Source: Trichosphaerium sp. ATCC 40318
Taxonomy: Eukaryota > Discosea > Flabellinia > Trichosidae
Length of the DNA stretch: 64,000 nt
Assembly: GCA_038496445.1 (NCBI GenBank)
Contig: JALMLS010000424.1
Location: forward strand, 1 to 64,000
Direction: 5' to 3'
The notes under the pieces are model-generated. The model was given only the letters and a program-made list of their open reading frames with translations. It had not been told where the DNA came from and made no database searches. Positions 55,567 to 64,000 of this stretch are shown here, one piece after another. The first letter of the stretch is position 1. Each line of letters opens with the position of its first letter. The position numbers and the translations under genes are program-made.

Positions 55567-57640
55567 GTGTTAAGTAATAAACCGACCAAACGGTATAAAG
55601 TTCGCTTCCAAATGGTGTTTAGGCAATGTCTTGCTGTGCTAAAGAGGGCTGGGCACGATAAAGATACTTTGATTGCTCTAGGATTGGGACAACTAATTTC
55701 TTTGCTTATAACAGGCACTGGCGTGGTACGTAGGCGATTGGATGCTATTTTACACCTCATTTACATGTAATCTGTGAAAAGTGCGCCCAATAAGCTAATT
55801 TTCGTAGAACGCGCGATACGCGTTGAATGTCAAAACCAGACATTATTACGTTAAAATTGAGCCAAAATCATTAAAACGTCATCCAACGCTTATGGTATGT
55901 TTTAATACAACTGACATTTGCCCGTAGACGTCTCAACTACTTGTGGAGCGTCATAGCATTAGTATGCCGACAACACAAAGCTTTTTGAATTATTTACTGC
56001 TTGGTATTGTATTTGGTGGCATAATGATAAAGAGAGGCGATTTTCTGACATGCATCAAAACAAAATTTTTCATTTATATCCCACTAGCTTTAGTAGACGT
56101 TGAAGCTAATTTTTTAGGTACGTACAAATGATTTTTCAGTTGTTTGTGTGGTGTCAGAGCCACATTTTTTTTTTGTTGATTTTTTCGAACGTTTTTGGAT
56201 TATTTGCGTTTTAACTGCGTTGTAGTCGTTAAAGCGTACCAGTATACATCTATAACGAGTGTTATGCTCCTGTACGTTTAATTAAAAGTCATTGGTGTTA
56301 TAATATAGCCTCCTGACTGTTTTCTTAGTGATTGTTTTACAATTCCATGCGTTTTGGGCTTGACTTATTTTTTCCTCAAAACACGTTACAACTGGCGTCA
56401 TCTAATAGGCGTTTTCTTTGCCCTAGTCGGTTTGGGTGTTCTTATATATTCTGATGCTGCCAGTAACCATCATGAAGGTGAGAATCAAGGCAATAGAAAT
56501 CAAAAGAGAATTTTTTATTCTTATTTTTTTCTTAATTCTAGGAGGATCAAATAAGATTGTTGGTGATGTTCTTTGCTTGGCTAGTGCTTTATTATATGCT
56601 GTATCAAATGTTGGACAAGAAGGCTCAATTAAAAAATGGGATAGTGTTGAGTTCTTAGCTATGATAGGTCTATACGGTTCTGTTATTGGCGGGTGTCAGG
56701 CGTAAGTCCTTACGTGACTTTTTCTATTATTCCTATCAAACATTTTTTTGGCTAACTCTTTCCTCAGTGCTATTTTGGAGCATAAGAGCTGGTCTACTTT
56801 TGAATGGGACTTAGTATCAGGTACTAAAGAAGTAAATTATTGTTAGGAACAGAGACGTATTACAACGTTATCCGCGAGTTTCCTAATTATTGGTATCACA
56901 CAAATGACTTATTTAAGTTCATTAATATCGACGCAATGGTAACTGTCTCATATTGTCCGTTTCAGTCAAGTTAGTCAACCCGTTATTTCGATCGTTATTA
57001 ATGAACGCAAATAAGCCATTTGTGTGATACCAACATTAGGAAACTCGCGGTATTGTTTTGCAAGATTTTTTATTAATCACGTGATTAGTGAGTTTGCTTA
57101 TTCTGTATGCTGCATGCCTTTTTCTTGTTTATGTTCTTGTACCTATTGTACTTGATACTGGAGGATCTACACTATATAACCTTTCTCTACTTACATCAGA
57201 TGTTTTTGCAATAGTAGTAGGCATATATCTCTTCAACAATAGTGTACGTTCATTTTTCTTTGATTTGAAGAAAAAAACGAAAAAAAATGCGGAATTATTC
57301 TTTTAATATCCTACTACCCAGAGTAGTTTAAACTTATGCTTCTTAATGCCTTTTTCTTTTGTTTTTAACACAAAAACTCACCACGTGAGTTTGCAATTTA
57401 GCGTGACTTTTCTTTTTTGGCTTCAAAGGGTTGACTCCAAGTTTTTTTTTCATCTAATTAAGTTGTTAGCTTTCTTGGCTCTATTTCGTTGCTCTGGCAA
57501 TAATTGTACTCGGGTTACTTATTTATAATATCAATAATGCGCCAGTTACAGCACAAAAAGCTCGTGATATGCAAATTCAAGGTGACGAAGAAGAGCAATT
57601 TGTAAAAACAGAATCTAGTCCAAGTAGTACATCAACTTAA
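55567..57640 (+). CDS. SLC35F-like drug/metabolite-superfamily transporter
   Basis: Exons spell a ten-helix DMT carrier: LGLGQLISLLITGTGV, FLNYLLLGIVFGGI, FFIYIPLALVDVEANFL (the VDVEANF motif is characteristic of SLC35F1/F2/F6-like proteins), SVMLLDCFTIPC, LGLTYFFLKTRYNWRHLIGV, LVGLGVLIYSDA, VGDVLCLASALLYAVSNVGQ, EFLAMIGLYGSVIGG, LILYAACLFLVYVLVPIV, TLYNLSLLTSDVFAIVVGIY then LF, and a tail with acidic GDEEEQF, ending at TAA 57640. Start taken at the first in-frame ATG (55567); a second is at 55612. The 268-bp intron 56821-57088 (phase 1) contains a long inverted repeat. Substrate unknown. Confidence 0.85.
56872..57050. repeat. Inverted repeat inside an intron of the transporter gene
   Basis: Arms 56872-56914 and 57009-57050 are near-perfect reverse complements over about 42 bp (CCGCGAGTTTCCTAAT ... 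ATTAGGAAACTCGCGG), with about 94 bp between. The transcript would fold into a strong stem-loop within the intron. It may be a small MITE remnant. Confidence 0.85.
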
Positions 57641-58165
57641 CCAGTTTTTTTTTCGTCGTAAAAGAACTCTTGGCCCTCTCAGCTGCAGCCACCATAGATT
57701 TAAAACAAAGAAACCATATCACATATTGTATATGTAGTAACAGTGTACTGAAAAATACACACGAGGAAGTAGTAGAGGCTTACATGTTGATCCGTGACAA
57801 AAAAATACTGAGTAATAAATCAAATATTTCGTATTTAAAGTTTTATTGTAGCTTTATAATAAAGTTCCATATTTAATACCACTTTAATATTGCGTATGTT
57901 CTGCCAAAGTGCAATATGTCTTATCCATCTGTTATTGGCACATGGCCACTTGAGTGCAAATACATTTTGTGTAAGAAGTCATGTTATCAGCTTTGAAAAT
58001 TAGTCCTAAAGCAATGGAGATAATAGTAAGTTTTTCTTGCTGATTAATAGAACTTTATTAGAGCAACAACTGCTTACATATATTGCACAGGACATGAAAT
58101 AATTTTGCCAAATGTTTCCAAGCTAATTAATTTTGCACCTACCAGTGCACTTATTCCTATAGCCG
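57641..58165. other. Intergenic region between the transporter and the F-box/LRR cluster
   Basis: No exon recognised. Convergent 3' ends, AT-rich. Confidence 0.5.
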
Positions 58166-58921
58166 TTATTGATAGATAGTGTGTACACCTGCCAATGCCT
58201 TCAAACCTTCATCTGTTACATTTGTAAATGATAAATTAATCTCATGTACACCTGCCAATGCTGCAATGCCATTGTCTGTTATTGACTCACAACAACGTAA
58301 GTTGATAGTGTGTACACCTGCCAATGCCTCAATGCCATTGTCTGTTATTGACTTACAATAACATAGGTTGATAGTGTGTACACCTGCCAATGCCTTCAAA
58401 CCTTCACCTGCTACATTTGTATATGATAAATCAATATCATGTACACCTGCCAATGCCGCAATGCCATTGTCTGTTATTGATTTACAATAACATAGGTTGA
58501 TAGTGTGTACACCTGCCAATGCCTTCAAACCTTCATCTGTTACATTTGTAAATGATAAATCAATCTCATATACACCTGCCAATGCCGCAATGCCATTGTC
58601 TGTTATTGACTTACATCTATGTAGGCTGACAGTGTGCACACCTGCCAATGCCGCAATAATGTCGTTTGTTGGCTCACTCAGGCTGAGATCAATAGTCGTA
58701 TTGTGGAGTAATGGACTACCAGAAAGCATCTGAACTTTATTTGTGTTTTTAATACGGATACGACCATACCCAACATGGTTGTGAACAATATCTCGTAAAA
58801 GATGGCACGTTTGGGCTGTACGAAGCGTATACATCCCTTGTTTGAGAATATGGACTATTAACTCAATTGGTAGCGCAACAAGGTCGAATACTTGGTTGAA
58901 CTGTGTTTGTTGTTTTTCCAT
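58166..58921 (-). CDS. F-box/LRR protein with near-identical leucine-rich units
   Basis: Intronless 251-residue frame. An N-terminal F-box (VALPIELIVHILKQGMYTLR) is followed by LRRs that alternate two types, GIAALAGVHEIDLSFTNVTD and GLKALAGVHTINLCYCKSIT. The repeats are almost identical in DNA, which points to recent expansion. The last unit ends VHTIYQ at a stop, in mid-repeat, so the gene may be shortened at its 3' end. F-box/LRR proteins act as substrate receptors of SCF ubiquitin ligases. Confidence 0.82.
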   Translation of the reverse strand: MEKQQTQFNQVFDLVALPIELIVHILKQGMYTLRTAQTCHLLRDIVHNHVGYGRIRIKNTNKVQMLSGSPLLHNTTIDLSLSEPTNDIIAALAGVHTVSLHRCKSITDNGIAALAGVYEIDLSFTNVTDEGLKALAGVHTINLCYCKSITDNGIAALAGVHDIDLSYTNVAGEGLKALAGVHTINLCYCKSITDNGIEALAGVHTINLRCCESITDNGIAALAGVHEINLSFTNVTDEGLKALAGVHTIYQ

Positions 58922-58955
58922 TGTATGATCACGGTTTGTCTTTGTTAAGCAAATG

Positions 58956-59345
58956 TTATAAAGGAGAACTTGAGGGATTAAATGCGTTTAGCTGGTTAGT
59001 GTGTAGCGGAAGGTCAAAGTCGGTCACAACCCAAACGCTCACATGGCTGTTGGTTTCCTGTAACCTCACTATACTGTACATATCACGATTTACATGATCA
59101 GCAAGTTTGGTCGTTTGTTGGCAAACCAAGGCTGAGAAATAGTCGCTATTGTGGAGTAAATGGTTACTACCACTTTCCCATGTGTTTGAACAATATTGTA
59201 ATATTTTAATACGGATACACCATACCCAACATTGTTTGAACCAATATTGTATAAAATCGTTTGGGCTGTACGAAGCGTATACATCCCTTGTTTGAATATT
59301 CTTTAATCCATTGTAAAACAAGGTCGAATACTTGAAACAGTCCAC
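58956..59345 (-). pseudogene. Degenerate duplicate of the F-box start of the neighbouring F-box/LRR gene
   Basis: In shifting frames it contains recognisable pieces of the intact gene: GMYTLRTAQT, NVGYG followed by a hydrophobic/basic stretch, and NQVF-like DNA (AAGGTCGAATACTTG occurs in both). Several small deletions put these in different frames. It is the 5' part of a duplicated F-box/LRR gene that has decayed. Confidence 0.75.
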
Positions 59346-59415
59346 TTTTGTTTTTTTGTATTATTATTCCTTATTATCTTTGCAGTTGTTATAAATAGAA
59401 ATTGAGGGATTAAAC

Positions 59416-60302
59416 GTGGGTCCGCTTGTTGAAGGAGGACAAGACAGTATCCACAACATCAACTTAGCACGCACAAATATAACAGATGTTTCATTGAAGG
59501 CTCTCAAGTATGTCCATACAATTAATATCCGTCGCTGTGTGAATATCACTGTTGAAGGGATAAAATCACTCAAAGATGTACATGATATTACAGTCAGTCC
59601 AAAACCTGAATGGCTTGAACACCTTGGCAACATACACACAGTTTGTATAATATCCCATACCTATAGAGAGTCAGCTATTGAAGAGGATCAACTCAAATCA
59701 TTAGTTAACACCAAACATTTTTCCTTACAATTCTCAAATATAAGAGACGACGTTTTTAGACATTTAACCAACAAGCTCGAGTGCCTTGAACTCAGTCATA
59801 GTCACTCTATTTCTGACTTGAGTCTGAGGCATTTGGTGCATTTAAAGCAACTCAAGCTTGATGACTGTTGCTCTATCACAGGCTCATGCTTTCAGTACTT
59901 AAGTAATTTGACACATCTTGCTCTTTGTTATAGCCGAATGCTTGAAGGGTCAGGTTTAAAGTATTTGGTTAACCTCAAGTACCTTACTCTCGTTAATTGC
60001 CATAAGATTAAAGCGTCAGATTTAAAGTACTTGGTTAACCTTGTACCTTAAAATTAAACGGTGTGATAAGATTGTACCTGGACATTTGAAGTATTTGACA
60101 TCTCTCCAGTACTTAGAGCTTGGATACTTGGATTACAACAAAGGTAAGAACTATGCTGATGAAATGGGAGTTGTTTTACTTGTATCGGATATGTGAGGAT
60201 GATTGTAGTGCCTAGTTAGCTCTTGGAGAAAACTATGGCAAGATTATGTATTTAGATCATATTAAAACTGTTCACGGCTATAGTATACCATCTGTTGCAG
60301 TG
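59416..60302 (+). pseudogene. LRR gene with a frameshift, relative of the F-box/LRR gene
   Basis: Starts MGPLVEGGQDSIHNINLART. LRR units follow (LKALKYVHTINIRRCVNIT, LRHLVHLKQLKLDDCCSIT, LKYLVNLKYLTLVNCHKI). The frame runs into a TAA just after LKYLVNLVP at about 60049, where the repeat would be expected to continue. The next repeats (CDKIVPGHLKYLTSLQYLEL) follow in another frame. Comparison with the previous unit shows that two bases are missing near 60040. A further exon-like stretch (YGKIMYLDHIKTVHGYSIP) reaches about 60302. No F-box is seen on this piece. Confidence 0.7.
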
Positions 60303-60692
60303 TAAGGTAAGAGAGACGTGGCCTTAGTTGTAGGATAATAGCGTAATTTATTAGTACATACGTAATACATTCAGAGAACACATTTTGGTGTTCATAGAGT
60401 CTCATGATTAAATGTAATTAGATATGCTGTTGCACGTTACATTAGCAGGTATTAAGCATGTCATAATTGCAACTCAAGGTAGTATTGTTTCAAAAGAAAA
60501 CACAAAATAATGAACAAACGGGATCTTGAGTGTTGACAATTCGAATTGTTCACACTCTGAATTCTTTGCTCTTTTTTTTTCTGGTTTCATGTCATGCCCA
60601 CAGCTGTCGACGTGTTTTAAGGGAAGCGATACCCGTCAACTTAAACTGCTTGCATTTGAATAATTTTATTTTTTCGAAGCAACCCTATGTGC
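60303..60692. other. Intergenic region
   Basis: No exon seen; it lies between the LRR pseudogene and the stop of the DUF1295 gene. Confidence 0.45.
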
Positions 60693-62187
60693 TTATTCTA
60701 TTTTTCTATCCAAAGAAGGTCCAGGGAACCATGGAATAAGACGTGATGTTGTTTCTTGGTACAAACGATACATTGGGTATTTATCAGATGAAAGAGATTC
60801 TAAATTGAAAAAATCAGAGAGATAGAAGTAATCAAAGACTGTTTTCGGAGGTGGAGAATGTGATAAAAATAAAAAATAATTGAAAAATGAGACGCATCTC
60901 TGGTACCTGTTAATGGTGTTGATCCTTGGAACAATAGAGTAAGTAGTGTAGTACCAATAATACTCCAGTTAAAAAGAGGTGCTCCAGCACCGATACCGAA
61001 TAAATAGAAACACCACCAAATTGACATTTCACAAAAGAAATTAGGATGCCTTGAATACTTGAACAAACCATGCCTACAAGAAGAGTTAGATCCTCATCAA
61101 GATATCTTCAAAGCAACTACAAAATAAAAACCACCACAAAAATAACACGGTAATCCGCAATCATCACGTGTTCACTCTTTATCTGTAGTAAAACTAATAA
61201 AAATTTTCTTTCAAAAATGACACGTGTCAATCAAAAAAAATGATGTAGGCTATTCATAAAAGGGCTTGGATGTTCGTACGTTAGAAATCCTCTCTTTACG
61301 TCACCAACAAGTTTTTCAGGAGTGTCAATCTTGTCATGCTTGCATAAATGGAAATACCATTGTTGTTCGTCAGCAAGTGATTCTCCAAATAAACACATTG
61401 CTATTCCAAACGCTGCAAAAGCATCCACGACATTAAACGGAGTGTCACGCCCTTCATAAGCAACTAGAAGCACAATCAGTTAGTTTTGCCCAATGGCAAG
61501 TGATTAGGGATGGTAAGGTAGTACCGTAGGCTGGTAATGCGATGAAGGCGAGAAGGAAGTTTTGGTACAAAGCAACGAAAAAAACGTTGAAAATCTGAAA
61601 GAAGAATGGACCTGTTATCTCTTTTATCACTAGAAATGACGTTATTAGTAGATAGAATTATAATTAAAGGTTTATTTGAAGTACCTGCCCATCTGTAGTC
61701 TTCTTCTGTTGGAGAATAACCTCCTTTTCTATAAAAGTTGTACGAAAGACGAGCGCCCCACCACTGAAGGCGTTTAGTGTCGTAAGTTTGGTATTAAACA
61801 AAAGTTTTTGAAAAGCATTTATGGTACGGCGTTATTGTTGATATGGTAGCGTACTGTGATTAATGCGGTCATTATTGACAGGCGTAGGTTATATTTTTCT
61901 CCATTCAAAACAGGATGTAGTGCAATGACCCAAGTGAAGATCACAGGCGATAAAGACCATAATCTATCAACCCAAGAGTAGTTTTTGGTGATTACAGACA
62001 AAACCCAGCATAAAACAGCGAAAATAAGCGCTAGCCACAATACAATGATAGCAGGATCGGCAACAGCCCATAATTCAGGCATATGTGATGGGTTTTGCAG
62101 AATGTGGCCAATATTATCAGTGCAATACCATACACTTGACAACCATTCACTCAATAAGGTCTTTGCAACGTCCAAGTCAGCTGCCAT
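60693..62187 (-). CDS. DUF1295 / steroid 5-alpha reductase-like membrane protein
   Basis: Exons give several membrane helices: IIVLWLALIFAVLCWVLSVI, NYSWVDRLWSLSPVIFTWVI, FQIFNVFFVALYQNFLLAFI, VVDAFAAFGIAMCLFGESLA with DEQQWYF. Next comes the family signature GLFKYSRHPNFFCEMSIWW, then GTTLLTLLFQGSTPLT and the C-terminal SRLIPWFPGPSLDRKIE, ending at 60693-60695. The RHPNF/E motif is shared with DUF1295 and delta14-reductase-like enzymes, which use NADPH to reduce lipid or sterol double bonds in the ER. Start placed at MAADLDVAKTLLSEW (62187); an in-frame ATG 54 bp upstream is possible. Confidence 0.83.
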
Positions 62188-62653
62188 ACTAATAACGTCA
62201 AAAAAGTAATAATGTTGGTCAAAAAATGTCGCAGTTAACAAAAAAATTGAAACGTTGCAAATTGGAGCGTCAATGTGAGCTATTAAAAGGACTGATACTG
62301 TCTTTTTGCTATTTTATTGATGTGTCAATTGTGACAACACATACCAACTGTAGGGTATCGTGTAATTATAGAATGAGTGAATAGTGTCATGTCTTTCATT
62401 GCACGTGTTTTTCTAGAATACGTTGACTTAACCTGGTTTCAAGTATTAGTTCTGATTTCAATTTAAACGAGCTATCGAACGTTCTAGGTGATAGTGAAGC
62501 TCTACCATTCGTATTCCCTTTGTTTGAGCTTATTATCAAGGCTGGTTAATAATGTGTTGCTTTCATAGGTTTAGCCTACGTTCGTAGGGTATAAGAAAGG
62601 TAACGGACGCGCTTGTGGTTACTCTTAATAAAATTTAGAACAACGCGTACAGT
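62188..62653. promoter_or_regulatory. Divergent promoter region
   Basis: About 470 bp between the starts of the DUF1295 gene and the right-edge F-box/LRR gene. CACGTG at about 62403. No exon recognised. Confidence 0.4.
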
Positions 62654-64000
62654 ATGGCTCAAATGTCACAAGCAGCGATACCACCGGAACCTCCTAAGCT
62701 GAAAAAAACTAAAACGCAGGTAAACAGATTACTCATTTAAGCTACCGATTTAAATTACCATGTAGGCTTCGCATCAGCGCAATGTAGCACCTACAGAGCA
62801 GCAATTCCAGCCAATCGATGAACTGCAAGTCATAGCAAAACTATCAACTCAATATCCGCTAGTATGGCGTCTAAACAAGGTCGAGGTGCGTCAATACCGT
62901 TAACAGCGATAAAATCAGCAATCTAACGTAACGCTTAGGAATGGCTCGCTCTACCCTTTGTTCAGGATAAAATACAGCTGTGGACACAGCCTTGCGCTAT
63001 TAAAGTCGACTTTACAAAGATACTACCCAAAGAAATGATCTACGAGATTCTGAAGCATGTATTTTGGTTCGAAAGGGATGGATTCAGCATTGCTAAAGAT
63101 AGTATCGTCGCTGTACACCTAGGTAAGGAAAAAACAATGCAAACGAAGCCTAGTAGCAACTGAAAGTTTTTTTCTAAAAGTCAGAATTTTTTTTTCTTTT
63201 AGTGTTTTGACACTATGTCATTATCGTATTATCATCTTGACGTTATACAAACGTGCTGATATATTATTTTAATAGTAAATAAGCGATTACGGAATTGTTT
63301 GCACGAGGCTATTCATAAATACGAAATTTATCTAAACTCAATGGATTGCTGGCCTAGCGGTTTAGTAAAGGCTCCTTTAGATCATTTATTACTTAAACTT
63401 GCACCTGATCTATCTCATCATGAATTCATGAGTTGCTTGAGCTCTTTGAAGCTTAACTTTTCGACAAAAGTTTCGCTTGTAAGTCGCCTTTTGAAAAAAA
63501 AAAAGTTTTGGTTTTGTTTTATTTTTAAAACTTTTCTATTCGATTTATTTTGCCTTTATACCTATTCAATACGTTTACCGATTATTTTATTAGACATATA
63601 GACATGATTTACATTTTTGGGATATGACATGTGCCGAGGAAATTGCGTCAAAATTGAAATCACTTAGAAATCTTCGTCTTGTTTATAGAGCACCAACAGA
63701 GGATGATCCAGCTGCTAATCTTTCTACACTTACTTCTCTTTTATCAAACTTTCGATACCTAGAAGATTTAGAGATACTTGAAGAGCTTGCTGATTATACA
63801 CCTTCAGTACATGATTTCTTGGTTGAAGAGCTTCAAAATCATAAATGCTTAAAGCGTTTATCTCTTTGGGGACCTGGTATCACAACAAAATCATATACAT
63901 GGCGTAAAACGAATATGACATCTATTACAGACTTATCTCTTACAATGACAGAAAGAAGTGATCCACACAATAGCTTTGATATATCAGAGACGTTTCCTAA
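62654..64000 (+). CDS. F-box/LRR-like protein, truncated by the window edge
   Basis: Starts MAQMSQAAIPPEPPKLKKTK. After introns it reads QQFQPIDELQVIAKLSTQYP, LVWRLNKVEEWLALPFVQDK, then an F-box ILPKEMIYEILKHVFWFERD with VHLVNKRLRNCLHEAIHKYE. LRR-like repeats follow (LKSLRNLRLVYRAP, LSNFRYLEDLEILEELADYT, LQNHKCLKRLSLWGPGI) and continue to the edge. It differs from the LRR cluster at 58-60 kb in having introns and more divergent repeats, so it is an ordinary diverged family member. Confidence 0.72.

Noticed and set aside
1-64000. tRNA, rRNA or other structured RNA genes
   Set aside because: No tRNA B-box (GGTTCGAATCC-like) or rRNA signature was noticed on either strand. A covariance-model scan was not possible here, so small RNAs may be missed.

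Overview
The window is nuclear DNA from an intron-dense, AT-rich eukaryote. Almost every gene is split by short introns (mostly 40-100 bp) with GTACGT/GTAAGT-type donors and TAG/CAG/AAG acceptors, and intergenic gaps are short. I cannot name the species. An amoeba-type GH25 lysozyme with a C39-like tail, a CH-domain coiled-coil protein, F-box/LRR and F-box/MORN genes, a vWA surface protein and a Crinkler-type kinase suggest a free-living or amoeboid protist or an early-branching opisthokont. The palindrome CACGTG occurs about 37 times by my count, far more than base composition predicts, in introns as well as between genes.

Layout. 1-5.1 kb: a degenerate Crinkler-like kinase, an inverted scrap of the same gene, and a single-pass surface protein with a DNRLRE-like segment. 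5.3-23 kb: compact housekeeping DNA with a SAM methyltransferase, an ADCK/ABC1 kinase, a CH/coiled-coil/SBF2-like protein, a GH25 lysozyme, an F-box protein, a histidine phosphatase, a Myb/SANT protein, a protein built from tandemly duplicated 72-nt exons, and a PTC7-like PP2C phosphatase. 24.6-47.5 kb: accessory and mobile DNA. It holds three copies of a roughly 1.04-1.08 kb non-autonomous transposon, an F-box/MORN gene cut into three pieces whose 24-residue repeat register is preserved across the cuts, arrays of self-complementary words (GGAATTCC, GGTATATACC, GGCATTGCC), a vWA surface-protein gene carrying two minisatellites, an unidentified large gene, and a multi-ORF CACTA/Plavaka-like transposon. 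48.6-64 kb: housekeeping genes again, with an FHA-histone deacetylase fusion, a nuclear protein with a possible zinc site, an SLC35F-like transporter, a locally amplified F-box/LRR cluster with a pseudogene and a frameshifted member, a DUF1295 membrane enzyme, and an F-box/LRR gene that runs off the right edge.

The most unusual items are the 12-exon repeat gene at 19.5-21.0 kb, the in-register interruption of the F-box/MORN gene by a 1.14 kb and a 19.1 kb segment (the second bounded at both ends by GGTATATACC palindromes), and the FHA-HDAC fusion. Exon boundaries were read by eye from splice sites and frame continuity. Gene starts and ends are firm where stated; most internal exons are not individually verified.
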